Positions 26,026 to 34,938 of a stretch of DNA of 64,000 nucleotides are shown here, piece by piece. Each line of letters starts with the position of its first letter. The first letter of the stretch is position 1. A model generated the notes under the pieces. The model was not told the origin of the DNA. It made no database searches and was given only the letters and a program-made list of their open reading frames with translations. The stretch spans positions 1 to 64,000 of the forward strand of contig JBAXTE010000003.1 in NCBI GenBank assembly GCA_037130365.1, given 5' to 3'. This stretch comes from JBAXTE01 sp037130365. GTDB lineage: Bacteria; Bacteroidota; Bacteroidia; Bacteroidales; WCHB1-69. The position numbers were made by a program, and so were the translations under genes.

Positions 26026-26782
26026 AATTATAGTAATAACGGGAGGTGCTGGCTTATTAGGAAAAACATTCTGTGAGAGTGTGATTTTAAACGGAGGAAC
26101 TTGTATCATCGCTGATTTTAATGAGGAAGCTGGAATTCAAGTTCAAAGAAGTATACAAGAAAAACATCCAAATGCGCAGGTGCATTTCATTAATCTAGAT
26201 ATTAATTCAAAAGACTCCATACAGGCTCTTATTAAAAAACTACATGATGAATTTGGTCAAATTGATGCAATTGTAAATAATGCATATCCACGCAATAAAA
26301 ACTATGGTAAACATTATTTTGATGTAGAATATGCTGACTTTTGTGAAAACATTAATATTAACCTTGGAGGTTATTTTCTTGTAGGACAACAATTTGCTGA
26401 ATATTTTGTTAAACAAGGTTTTGGAAATATTATCAATATTTCGTCAATTTATGGAGTTATCCCTCCAAAATTTGAAGTTTATGATAACACTAAAATGACA
26501 ATGCCTGTTGAGTATGCGGTTATTAAATCAGGTCTAATTCATTTAACCAAATATATGGCGAAATACTTTAAAGGAAAAAACATTAGAGTAAATGCAATTT
26601 CCCTTGGAGGCATAGAAGATGGCCAGCCTACAGCTTTTCTTGAATCATATAAAAATTACTGTTTATCTAAAGGGATGCTTAATCCTGAAGATATTTGCGG
26701 AACGCTTCAATTCTTATTGTCCGATCAATCTATGTTTATTAATGGACAAAATGTAATTGTAGATGATGGATTTACGCTATAA
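26012..26782 (+). CDS. SDR-family oxidoreductase, PtmA-like
   Basis: This is a 256-residue short-chain dehydrogenase. It has the nucleotide loop TGGAGLLG at residues 10-17, a VNNAYPRNKNYG segment in place of the usual NNAG, a catalytic serine in IINISSIYG, and Y-x3-K in EYAVIKSGLIHL. The NAYPRN and YAVIKSGLIHLTKYMAKYF stretches resemble the PtmA-type SDRs found with legionaminic/flagellin-glycan genes. The start at 26012 lies inside the end of the nitrilase gene. The exact reaction is not established for this family, though context favours modification of a nonulosonate or its precursor. Confidence 0.82.
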   Translation: MLENKIIVITGGAGLLGKTFCESVILNGGTCIIADFNEEAGIQVQRSIQEKHPNAQVHFINLDINSKDSIQALIKKLHDEFGQIDAIVNNAYPRNKNYGKHYFDVEYADFCENININLGGYFLVGQQFAEYFVKQGFGNIINISSIYGVIPPKFEVYDNTKMTMPVEYAVIKSGLIHLTKYMAKYFKGKNIRVNAISLGGIEDGQPTAFLESYKNYCLSKGMLNPEDICGTLQFLLSDQSMFINGQNVIVDDGFTL

Positions 26783-26817
26783 TTTTTTTCAACCGTTTTG
26801 CTATTAAAAATATATTC

Positions 26818-27513
26818 ATGAAGATTTTTTGTATTGGAGATTCTTTAGCATTGCCAGGGCATACAAATATGTATGAAGATACTTGGTTTTGCAAACTTAA
26901 AATTCACTACCCACAACATGATTTTATTAGTTTTTTTAAAAGGAAAATCACTACCGATGTTTTGGTATCGATGGGAGGTGGTGAAAACACAGAACACGCT
27001 TTTCCCACTGGTGCGGACTGTTTAGAGTATTATATGCCCAATATAGTTATCGTTCAATTAGGAATTGTTGACTGTGCTCCTCGTTTAATAAATGATAAGA
27101 GTATTATTTGGAAAATTGTTAGAAGAATGCCTAATGTTATTGTTAATAAATACATTAATTACTTAAAAAAAAACACAACTCGAAATCCAAAAAATGTCAT
27201 TATTTCTGAGTCCATTTTTCAATCAAATTTAATTAACTACTTTGACAGATGTAAAAAATGGAATGTTGACAAACTGATTTATATCTCAATAGCTATTCCA
27301 AGCCAAGAAATGGTTGATAAAAACTCTACAATTATTGAAAATGTAGTAAAATTCAACAATATTATTAAGACATTAGCAAAAAACTATAATTTTATTGATG
27401 TAATTGAACCCTTAAAAGGAGATATACTTGAAGATATTTATGAAGATGGCTATCATCCAAATCCAAAAGGCAACGACCTAGTTTTTCAAGCACTTGTGAG
27501 TCATATTTCTTAA
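26818..27513 (+). CDS. SGNH/GDSL-type hydrolase
   Basis: This 231-residue protein opens with FCIGDSLALPGH, the block I GDS serine motif, continues with IVIVQLGIVDCAPR (block III-like, with D in place of N), and ends with YEDGYHPNPKGNDLV, the catalytic Asp-x-x-His block V. No signal peptide is visible, so it probably acts in the cytoplasm on a sugar intermediate or lipid-linked glycan as esterase or acyltransferase. It ends the plus-strand run and is convergent with the sialyltransferase-like gene 25 bp away. Confidence 0.8.
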   Translation: MKIFCIGDSLALPGHTNMYEDTWFCKLKIHYPQHDFISFFKRKITTDVLVSMGGGENTEHAFPTGADCLEYYMPNIVIVQLGIVDCAPRLINDKSIIWKIVRRMPNVIVNKYINYLKKNTTRNPKNVIISESIFQSNLINYFDRCKKWNVDKLIYISIAIPSQEMVDKNSTIIENVVKFNNIIKTLAKNYNFIDVIEPLKGDILEDIYEDGYHPNPKGNDLVFQALVSHIS

Positions 27514-27538
27514 TTAATAGCTAAAGAATATAAACGAC

Positions 27539-28525
27539 TTAAGAGTTAAATTTTCTATCAGAATTAATGAGAGTATTGATATTTAAATCTAATTCTTCGA
27601 TCGATGTTGGATATAAAATATCCGTCGAATTGAGAAAATCAATATACATTAAAGCTTTCGTTGATTCAATTTCTACAAGTTTAATCAAAGAAATACAGTT
27701 TTTAAAGGTTTTCATAGTGTTTGATGCAATTCCAATCACTAATGAATTGTGATTCAGCAATAATTCTGCAGGTATTTCTGCAGGTAATTGTTCTATATAA
27801 TTTAACAACCTAGCGTTATTAGTTTTAAAATTCGGATGTTCTTTCAAGAAAAATCCACAGTGACTTTTATTTACACTTACTAAATAATCTGTCAACTCAT
27901 CAGTATATTTATAATATGCTTCCCCTTCTTCAATTAAAATAATATTTATCGCATCAACACCGTATGCACATAGAATTTCTTTTTGATTGGAAGTAAATAT
28001 ATTTTCACTTTCTGGAGTTAAATTTTTATCATATTGACCTATAATATTTTTTGCTTCAATTCCAATAAAACCATATTCTCCAAAACTCAAAACATCAAAC
28101 TTTACATTCAATAAACCCCTAAGCATTAGAACGTCCAATAATAATCTTCGGTATTGTTTTGTAATGATACTTTTTAGAAAAGGGAGTTTTAAATGTTCTT
28201 GAAGTTGTGAATTATAATATATTTTATTATTGTTTTTGTTCAGGCAATGGATAAAAAATAACCCCCAATAATCATGCGAATTGTGTCCAAAAATAAAACT
28301 GCCGTTTGAGTACTTTAATGCCTCATTCGTAATGTAATTCTTATACTCTTTTAATCCAGCATAACTTTTGTCGTTATTCTCATTGATTTTTACAAAATTA
28401 ATATTGCAATAATTACAAAACTTTTCAACTGGCTCATTCGAGGAAATAATTGTTAAATCTTTCCAAAGCCAACGTTTGGCAGCAAAAGTAATAATTGACA
28501 TTGAAGGTGCATATAAATATATCAT
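27539..28525 (-). CDS. Polysialyltransferase/GT52-like glycosyltransferase (putative nonulosonate transferase)
   Basis: This is a 328-residue protein with two motifs shared by bacterial sialyltransferases of the GT-B type. The acidic-acidic-Gly motif is at E199-E200-G201 (IILIEEGEA), and the HP motif at H230-P231 (FFLKEHPNF). A serine-rich GIASNT segment near residue 268 fits the third conserved region. The start at 28525 lies 1 base past the flippase stop and is preferred to an ATG at 28651 that would overlap the flippase by 125 bp. Its position beside Wzx and downstream of nonulosonate genes supports transfer of a sialic-acid-like sugar. Overall similarity is weak, so this remains a prediction. 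Confidence 0.62.
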   Translation of the reverse strand: MIYLYAPSMSIITFAAKRWLWKDLTIISSNEPVEKFCNYCNINFVKINENNDKSYAGLKEYKNYITNEALKYSNGSFIFGHNSHDYWGLFFIHCLNKNNNKIYYNSQLQEHLKLPFLKSIITKQYRRLLLDVLMLRGLLNVKFDVLSFGEYGFIGIEAKNIIGQYDKNLTPESENIFTSNQKEILCAYGVDAINIILIEEGEAYYKYTDELTDYLVSVNKSHCGFFLKEHPNFKTNNARLLNYIEQLPAEIPAELLLNHNSLVIGIASNTMKTFKNCISLIKLVEIESTKALMYIDFLNSTDILYPTSIEELDLNINTLINSDRKFNS

Positions 28526-28526
28526 A

Positions 28527-30029
28527 TCAGCCTTTTTTGTTTTTATAAGACTTAATGCGAATATGCAGTTTATCCATAACGAGTTGTTTGATATAAAGAA
28601 ATTCAGCTGTTTTAAAAATAACAGAAAGTAAAATATAAACAATAACACCAATAAAGACTTGTAGTGTTAACACTATTAATAAACTAGAAATAGGCAGAAA
28701 GGTTATCAGGTATACAACCAATCCCATTATAGCTGAAGTAATTATTGGTTTAAAAAGCATCAAAAGATAATCAAAGATTGATACATTAATTAATTTTCCA
28801 GTAAAATAGATATCAAGGGTTAAACAAATCATGCTAATAACTACAAAAGAACAAAGGAAAGGGATTAGTCCCCAAAAAAGGCCAAAAGGCATAGATAACA
28901 AACCCAATATTTTCTTTCCTGTAGTTAACCTAAAATAAAGTTTTCCAGCACCTTTCGCTATTATTGTTTGAGAAAATAGAACTCCGAAAAAATATGCAAA
29001 ACTCGAAAGTGCAATAATCTGGAATAAAGGTACAGAGGGGAGCCATTTATCGCTATATAAAACTACAATAAATGATTTTGCAACAGCAATAAATCCAATA
29101 ATAACAGGAATAAAGATGTAAGCACCTAATTTAAAAAAATGCATATGTACTCGTCTAAACTCACTATCATTATCACTCATTTTTGCAAGAACAGCAAAAG
29201 AGGTGGTACTCATTACACTAGAAAAAATTTGTTCGGGAAGTTGCTTTGTGCTTTTTGCTCTAACATAATAACCTAATTGTCCTGCTGAAAATATTTTTCC
29301 TATTAATAGGTTGTCAAGGTTATCGATTATTTGTGCAACAATTGTTGTGGCTAGTACCTTAGAGCCAAATTGCCATAATTTCATAAAAGAGGATTTGCTA
29401 AACCTTCCGCTAGGGCGCCATTTTGAAGAAATCCATAATAATAGATTAGTTACAAAAGCTTGAGAAATTGCTTGCCCTACAATGCTATAAACGCCATAAC
29501 TATTAAAAGCCATAATGGCAGATACAATTACTGAAGCAACTAATCCTATTAGATTACAAATTGTTTGCTTTTTGAAATTAATTTCCTTAATTAAAATTGC
29601 ATTTTGAATAATGCCAAACGAATTTATTAAGAAAACTAATGTTATTAATCTCGTTAAAGGAATTAGTATTGGCTCTTTATAAAATGCCGCAATCAGCGGT
29701 GCGGTAAAAAAAAATAAAAGATAAAAGGCAGTACTTACTGCAATATTGAAATAAAAAACTGTGGAATAATCATCTAGACTAGCATCTTTGGTTCTAATAA
29801 TAGCTGTTGAAAGTCCAGAGTTAATAAAAACTACTGCAATTCCTGTAAAAATTGAAAGCATCCCTGTAAGTCCAAATTCTGAAGGATCGAGCAAACGAGC
29901 TAATATTATTGATAATACAAAAGTAATCCCGTAACTTCCAATTTGTGAAATTGTAGACCATTTTACAGCCGAAATTGCACTGCTTTTTATTGATTCTGTA
30001 GCCAAAGTAAATTGTTTTTGAGTTTGCAA
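28527..30029 (-). CDS. wzx: Oligosaccharide flippase, Wzx/MOP superfamily (WzxC-like)
   Basis: This is a polytopic membrane protein of about 500 residues with some 12-14 hydrophobic segments. Its N-terminus is typical for the polysaccharide-synthesis branch of the MOP superfamily (SAISAVKWSTISQIGSYGIT, then LSIILARLLDPSEFGLTGML). It should move undecaprenyl-linked repeat units across the inner membrane. The start is not ATG: the most upstream possible codon is TTG at 30027-30029, just below an in-frame stop, and a second TTG lies 24 bases further in. A TAATTTTG box overlaps the first TTG, so the downstream start may be the real one. The sialyltransferase-like gene follows directly. Confidence 0.87.
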   Translation of the reverse strand: MQTQKQFTLATESIKSSAISAVKWSTISQIGSYGITFVLSIILARLLDPSEFGLTGMLSIFTGIAVVFINSGLSTAIIRTKDASLDDYSTVFYFNIAVSTAFYLLFFFTAPLIAAFYKEPILIPLTRLITLVFLINSFGIIQNAILIKEINFKKQTICNLIGLVASVIVSAIMAFNSYGVYSIVGQAISQAFVTNLLLWISSKWRPSGRFSKSSFMKLWQFGSKVLATTIVAQIIDNLDNLLIGKIFSAGQLGYYVRAKSTKQLPEQIFSSVMSTTSFAVLAKMSDNDSEFRRVHMHFFKLGAYIFIPVIIGFIAVAKSFIVVLYSDKWLPSVPLFQIIALSSFAYFFGVLFSQTIIAKGAGKLYFRLTTGKKILGLLSMPFGLFWGLIPFLCSFVVISMICLTLDIYFTGKLINVSIFDYLLMLFKPIITSAIMGLVVYLITFLPISSLLIVLTLQVFIGVIVYILLSVIFKTAEFLYIKQLVMDKLHIRIKSYKNKKG

Positions 30030-30221
30030 AATTAATTAAAATACTTGTTAATGACAAAAAAATAATCAACAAGGAAAACTGTTTGGTATAATTAGTTTTA
30101 CCGTTTGATATTTAGTTCGATTAAAAGCCTTCAATTAATGACAAATTATAATGTGTTTTTTTCAAAGTAGTGCATTTTTGAGTATTGTATGGTTTGTTTA
30201 GCAAGTTTTGATTAGTTTTTG

Positions 30222-30229
30222 TAACTTTG
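30222..30229 (+). promoter_or_regulatory. Putative -7 box (TAACTTTG) for the epimerase operon
   Basis: TAACTTTG matches TAnnTTTG and lies 40 bases before the ATG at 30270. A TTTG at 30193-30196 is a possible -33 box at slightly long spacing. It would drive the plus-strand run from 30270 to 35942. Confidence 0.45.
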
Positions 30230-30269
30230 CCATTATTTTATTTCATGAATTTTAAAAAATATATTACAA

Positions 30270-31274
30270 ATGGATTTTTTAAATAATAAATCAATAATTG
30301 TAACAGGTGGAGCTGGTTTTATAGGAAGCACACTAGTTAAAAGTTTAGTAGCAAAAGGTGCAAAGGTTAAGGTAATTGACAACCTATGGCGTGGTAAACT
30401 TGAGAATTTGATGGTTGATGGCAAATACATTATTGATATTGAAAATGATTTTTTTTTAGCAGATGTAATGGATTATAGCAAATGCTTGGAATTAATAAAA
30501 GATGCCGATTATGTTTATCACCTAGCTGATATTGTTGCAGGTATTAATTATGTTTTTGGAAACGAGTTATTCATTTATCGCCAAAATGTAATAATAAATT
30601 CAAATGTATTATCAGCGTGTGTAATAAATAAAATACCCAATTATATATATGTTGGTACTGCATGTAGCTTTCCCAAACATTTACAAATGGTTGACAATAT
30701 TGCATATTTAAAAGAAGATCAAACATATCCTGCTGAACCAGAATCATCTTATGGTTGGAGCAAGTTAATGGGTGAATATGAGGCTGAATTAGCCATGAAG
30801 AGTGGGAAAATTAATGTGGGATTGCTGCGTTTTCATAACGTTTATGGCCCTTTTGCTAGCTACGAACCTAATCGATCTCAAGTTATTCCATCATTAATTA
30901 GAAAAGCAGTAACATATTCAGGCGATGATTTTGTAGTGTGGGGCTCGGGCGAGCAATATAGAGATTTTATTTATGTAGACGATGTAATAAATGCCTTACT
31001 GCTTGTTGCTGAAAAAGGAATGAATAAAGGATTAATTCAAATTGGCACTGGACTACCAATTTCAATTAAGCAAGTTGCAGAAAAGGTGGTAGAATTATCG
31101 GGTAAAAAGATTCAAATTAAATATGATTTATCTGCCCCAGAAGGTGACCGTGGCCGCGTTTCTGCTGGTACTCGTGCTTCTGATTTATTAAATTGGCATC
31201 CCGAAACTTCGTATGACGAAGGTATGAAAAATACATATAATTGGGTGAGTAGCCAAATAAATAAAAAAGATTAA
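30270..31274 (+). CDS. NAD-dependent epimerase/dehydratase (extended SDR)
   Basis: This 334-residue extended SDR has TGGAGFIGS at about residues 12-20, a YHLADIVAG segment, a catalytic serine/threonine in YVGTACSFPKH and Y-x3-K in SSYGWSKLMGEYEA. VGLLRFHNVYGP and GEQYRDFIYVDDV are standard C-terminal substrate-side motifs. The TACSFP and SYGWSK pattern resembles GDP-mannose 3,5-epimerase/GDP-fucose synthase relatives more than 4,6-dehydratases of the LegB kind. The exact sugar is unknown. It starts an operon with the glycosyltransferase 6 bp downstream. Confidence 0.83.
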   Translation: MDFLNNKSIIVTGGAGFIGSTLVKSLVAKGAKVKVIDNLWRGKLENLMVDGKYIIDIENDFFLADVMDYSKCLELIKDADYVYHLADIVAGINYVFGNELFIYRQNVIINSNVLSACVINKIPNYIYVGTACSFPKHLQMVDNIAYLKEDQTYPAEPESSYGWSKLMGEYEAELAMKSGKINVGLLRFHNVYGPFASYEPNRSQVIPSLIRKAVTYSGDDFVVWGSGEQYRDFIYVDDVINALLLVAEKGMNKGLIQIGTGLPISIKQVAEKVVELSGKKIQIKYDLSAPEGDRGRVSAGTRASDLLNWHPETSYDEGMKNTYNWVSSQINKKD

Positions 31275-31280
31275 GAGAAA

Positions 31281-32429
31281 ATGGAACAAATTAAACGAAA
31301 AGTATATTATATTTTTCTTCAATTTCTTTTTGTTTTTTATTACTCTTTAGCTTTTGTTTTTAGCAGTTTTGTAAGAAAAACGAAAAGTGATAAAAAGAGA
31401 ATCGCTGCTGTTTGGTATTGCCCTATTGGATTAACAGGAAGCAATTTAAGACTTGGAAATTGGAAACCATACTTTGAAAAAGATAATATTGTCTTTGATA
31501 ATTTTTACACCTATACTTTCGATGAAATGGTTGCATTTGACGATGGATTGTGGAGCTTTAAATATCTTTTTTACATGAAGTTATTGCGTCGAAGATTTTG
31601 GCAATTTATCAAACTAAGAAATTTTGACATTGCATGGATTGATCGTGGCTTTTTACCAATGTATCCACTCAAAATGGCATTTTTCGAGCGTTGTATAAAA
31701 CGAATGGGTTTAGAATGTATTATTGATACTTCTGATGGTGGTGATTATCAAAACAACAAAGTGCTTGTGCTAGATACAATGGGTCAAGCTGATAAAATTA
31801 CAGTTGCGTATAAATTTTTATTTGAATTTTATTCTGAGCGTTTTCCTAAAGTATATTGGATAAATTGGACCATACCTACCGATGGATATATTGTTAAAAC
31901 TGATTATACTATAAAAGAAAAATTACCCGTTTTGGGTTGGATGGGAAGTCCAGCAAATGGAGTACATTTAGAACAATTGTGTGATGTTTTATCCTTAGTT
32001 GCGTCTAAAAGAAAATTTATTCTTCGATATATGTGCAGAACGCCTTTAAATTTAGTAATTCCAAATGCAATTATTGAACATCTTTCTTTTGAGAATTATT
32101 ACGAAAATATTCGTAGTTTTGATATTGGACTTTGCCCTTTTTTAACAGTTGATATTAGATCAAAAGGTAAAATTGCTATGAAAAATCAAGAATATATGAT
32201 GTGTGCAATTCCTCAAGTATGTTCTCATGTTGCCATTTCAGAACATTTAGTAAATGGAGAATCTGCCTTAATTGCAGAAAATAAAGATCAATGGGAAAAG
32301 TACATTTTAGAAATCATTGACAATATTGATTTAAGAGAAAAACTGGGGACTAATTCACACAAAATCTTTAATCAATATTACCTTTATGATATTGAATATG
32401 CAAATTTAAAGAAATCATTAATAAATTAA
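31281..32429 (+). CDS. GT-B-fold glycosyltransferase with N-terminal membrane segment
   Basis: This 382-residue protein begins with a hydrophobic helix (about residues 8-32, VYYIFLQFLFVFYYSLAFVF). A C-terminal glycosyltransferase domain follows (VLGWMGSPANGVHLEQL at about 212-228; SFDIGLCPF and KIAMKNQEYMMCAIPQVCS at about 285-315, where a donor-binding acidic residue is expected). The N-terminal half is not recognisably conserved. It is probably a peripheral or anchored transferase adding a sugar to the lipid-linked unit. It sits tightly between the epimerase and PIG-L deacetylase genes. The family call is moderate and specificity is unknown. Confidence 0.7.
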   Translation: MEQIKRKVYYIFLQFLFVFYYSLAFVFSSFVRKTKSDKKRIAAVWYCPIGLTGSNLRLGNWKPYFEKDNIVFDNFYTYTFDEMVAFDDGLWSFKYLFYMKLLRRRFWQFIKLRNFDIAWIDRGFLPMYPLKMAFFERCIKRMGLECIIDTSDGGDYQNNKVLVLDTMGQADKITVAYKFLFEFYSERFPKVYWINWTIPTDGYIVKTDYTIKEKLPVLGWMGSPANGVHLEQLCDVLSLVASKRKFILRYMCRTPLNLVIPNAIIEHLSFENYYENIRSFDIGLCPFLTVDIRSKGKIAMKNQEYMMCAIPQVCSHVAISEHLVNGESALIAENKDQWEKYILEIIDNIDLREKLGTNSHKIFNQYYLYDIEYANLKKSLIN

Positions 32430-32432
32430 ATT

Positions 32433-33059
32433 ATGTATAATAGAATTGTAGTTTTGGCTCCACATACAGACGATGGAGAACTTGGAGCAGGTGGCTCAAT
32501 CCATCGGTTTATTAATGAGTGTAAAGAGGTATATTATGTTGCTTTTAGCACTGCAGAAGAATCAGTTCCAGCAGGTTTTCCTTCAGATATTCTTTCTAAA
32601 GAGGTAAAAGAAGCTACGCAAGTTTTAGGAATAAAATCTGAAAATCTAATTATTTTTGACTATCAGGTTAGAAAACTAAATTATGTTAGGCAAGAAATAT
32701 TAGAGAGTATGGTTAAAATTAAAAGAGATATCAAACCCGATTTAATATTAATGCCATCACTGCACGACATTCATCAAGATCATACAACAATTGCTCAAGA
32801 AGGCCTTAGAGCTTTTAAAGATACAAGTATATTAGGCTATGAATTGCTTTGGAATAATTTATCTTTTGATACAACTTGTTTTATTAAATTAGATGAATCA
32901 AATATTGAAGCTAAATTTAATGCATTGCAAAAATATTCTTCGCAAAGTCAACGAGATTATATGTCGCAAGAGTTTATCTATTCTCAAGCAATAACTCGTG
33001 GAGTTCAGGCAAGAGCAAAATATGCAGAAGCATTTGAAGTAGTAAGATGGATAATATAA
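32433..33059 (+). CDS. PIG-L/LmbE-family N-deacetylase
   Basis: This is a 208-residue zinc-dependent deacetylase-like protein. It has the N-terminal metal motif in VLAPHTDDGELGAGG (the usual form is AHPDDE), and the second motif DIHQDHTTIAQEG at about residues 112-124 with H-x-D-H. PIG-L enzymes remove N-acetyl groups from GlcNAc-containing glycoconjugates. The T in place of the P-D of AHPDD is a mild variation, and the metal-binding His and Asp are kept. It lies between two glycosyltransferases, so it probably deacetylates a transferred or nucleotide-bound amino sugar so that it can be re-acylated. Confidence 0.85.
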   Translation: MYNRIVVLAPHTDDGELGAGGSIHRFINECKEVYYVAFSTAEESVPAGFPSDILSKEVKEATQVLGIKSENLIIFDYQVRKLNYVRQEILESMVKIKRDIKPDLILMPSLHDIHQDHTTIAQEGLRAFKDTSILGYELLWNNLSFDTTCFIKLDESNIEAKFNALQKYSSQSQRDYMSQEFIYSQAITRGVQARAKYAEAFEVVRWII

Positions 33060-33077
33060 TTATTTAGGAGTAACTAG

Positions 33078-34265
33078 ATGGACAATATTAATATAAAAAA
33101 ACCAAAAATTTTATTTCTACTTGATAATCCTTTTACAAATGACAGAAGGGTATATCGTGAAGCAAAAACATTAACCGATAATGGCTATCAATTAACGCTT
33201 ATTGCCGTTGGAAATAATGACTTGCCAAAAGCAGAAACAGTGGATGGAATTAGAGTAAATCGAATTCTAAATGATGACATCTTTGATCCTAAAAAATTCA
33301 ATTGTTTTGATAAATATGCCTCAGAAATAACGAACAACTTTGAATTTGACATTGTGCATGCTCATGACCAAACCATGTTGCATTTAGCTTGTAAAATCAA
33401 GAAACTCAAACCTCAGATTAAACTCATTTACGATTCACATGAACTTTTTCACGCTTGGCCTTTAAATATATCTAATTATAATAATCGTTTTATTTGGATC
33501 AAATCTTTAATTGTTAGAAAATTATTAACTATTAGGGAACGTTCTAATAGAAAAAAAATTGATTACATAATCACTGTTAATAAATCCTTAGCAGATGATT
33601 TATCACAATATTTACATGCAAAAAAGGCTGTTACTGTAATTAGAAATATTCCAGAAAAAACAGAAATCGCTCATAAGAGCAACGTGCTAAGAGTTTTTTT
33701 TAATATCCCTGAAGAGACAAAAATATTAGTTTTTATTGGAGCAAATATATATGCAAAAACACTTAATTTAGAACAAGTAATTGATGAAATTGCAAATTGC
33801 GAAAACAAGGCATTGGTTTTTATTTGTGCTTTTAACCAAAATAGCAAACCAGTGATTGATTATGTAAAATCAAAAAATATTAATAATGTTTATTTTCATC
33901 AAATAATTTCCCCAAAAGACATTCCAACCTATCTATCTTCTGCGAATGTTGGGCTTGTTCCAACTTGGAATAATAAAGATTTATCATATTGGTATGCTTT
34001 AGATAATAAGCTTTTTGAATATATACATGCTGGAATACCCGTATTAGCAACTCAGCAACCGGAATATGTAAATATAATTGAACCAAACCAATGTGGAATT
34101 TGTGTAAATCCAGATATTGAAAATGCGTACATCAATGGATTTGAAAAAATCCTTGAAAATCACGAACTTTATTCTGAAAAAACAAAGGAAACATCAAAAC
34201 TGCTTTGCTGGGAAAATGAAGAAAAAGAACTATTAATGCTTTATAATTCGATAGAAAATGGCTAA
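33078..34265 (+). CDS. Family 4-type glycosyltransferase
   Basis: This 395-residue GT-B protein starts with KILFLLDNPFTNDRRVYREA (the N-terminal acceptor domain; the NDRRVYREA form is common in GT4 enzymes of Bacteroidota). DIVHAHDQTMLHLACKIK sits at about residues 90-110, YDSHELF at about 118-124, and a C-terminal domain ends with DNKLFEYIHAGIPVLATQQPEY near 315-337. No membrane helix is evident. It overlaps the WbqC gene by 8 bp. The donor and acceptor are unknown. Confidence 0.8.
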   Translation: MDNINIKKPKILFLLDNPFTNDRRVYREAKTLTDNGYQLTLIAVGNNDLPKAETVDGIRVNRILNDDIFDPKKFNCFDKYASEITNNFEFDIVHAHDQTMLHLACKIKKLKPQIKLIYDSHELFHAWPLNISNYNNRFIWIKSLIVRKLLTIRERSNRKKIDYIITVNKSLADDLSQYLHAKKAVTVIRNIPEKTEIAHKSNVLRVFFNIPEETKILVFIGANIYAKTLNLEQVIDEIANCENKALVFICAFNQNSKPVIDYVKSKNINNVYFHQIISPKDIPTYLSSANVGLVPTWNNKDLSYWYALDNKLFEYIHAGIPVLATQQPEYVNIIEPNQCGICVNPDIENAYINGFEKILENHELYSEKTKETSKLLCWENEEKELLMLYNSIENG

Positions 34266-34938
34266 GACATGTGCTATTCACCAACCAAATTTTTTACCTT
34301 GGCTAGGATATTTTTATAAAATAGCCAAAAGTGATGTTTTTGTAATCTTGGATACCGTTGATATTGAAATAGGTACATCAAAAGCAATAACAAATAGAAC
34401 GAAAATTAAAGCTCAAACAGGAGATATTTGGATCACTATTCCCATAAAAAAAGGGGAGAGCAAATTAATCAAGGATATTGAAATCGTAAATTCTAATTGG
34501 AAAGAAAAAATGCTCAAAACCATATTTCATGAATATAGAAAAGCTATAAATTTTAATGAAATGTACCCAATAATTGAGCAAATTATTCAATTTGATAATT
34601 ATCTGTTGTCAGAATTTAATTCAAATGCAATCAAAAGTATTTCTTCTTATTTGAATTTTAATACACAAATTCATCTTGCTTCTTCACTACCAGTTTATAC
34701 CGAAGATAGAAACCTTCGAATTATTGAAATATGCGAGTACTTAGGTTGTAATACTTATTTTTCGGGAAAAGGTGGTGCAAAATATCACGATGAGCAATTA
34801 TTTAATAATCACGAAATTACAATAAATTACACAGATTATATTCAGCCAACTTTTAACCAATTACACGGTGAATTTATTTCGGGATTGAGTATAATTGATT
34901 ATTTATTTGTAAGAAATTCAGCTGATAAAATATGGTAA
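34258..34938 (+). CDS. WbqC-family protein
   Basis: This 226-residue protein matches WbqC-like proteins from end to end. It has the N-terminal CAIHQPNFLPWLGYFYKIAKSDVFVILD, TNRTKIK, WITIPIKKG and a C-terminal LSIIDYLFVRNS. WbqC proteins occur in O-antigen clusters and are thought to take part in acylating amino sugars with amino-acid or glyceric-type groups, without detailed biochemistry. It overlaps the upstream glycosyltransferase by 8 bp and the downstream FemAB-like acyltransferase by 7 bp, a pairing that supports joint work on an N-acyl decoration. Confidence 0.85.
   Translation: MAKTCAIHQPNFLPWLGYFYKIAKSDVFVILDTVDIEIGTSKAITNRTKIKAQTGDIWITIPIKKGESKLIKDIEIVNSNWKEKMLKTIFHEYRKAINFNEMYPIIEQIIQFDNYLLSEFNSNAIKSISSYLNFNTQIHLASSLPVYTEDRNLRIIEICEYLGCNTYFSGKGGAKYHDEQLFNNHEITINYTDYIQPTFNQLHGEFISGLSIIDYLFVRNSADKIW

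Noticed and set aside
28526..28651. Longer N-terminus for the sialyltransferase-like protein
   Set aside because: It would overlap the flippase by 125 bp, and the residues are a shadow of the flippase C-terminus in another frame.
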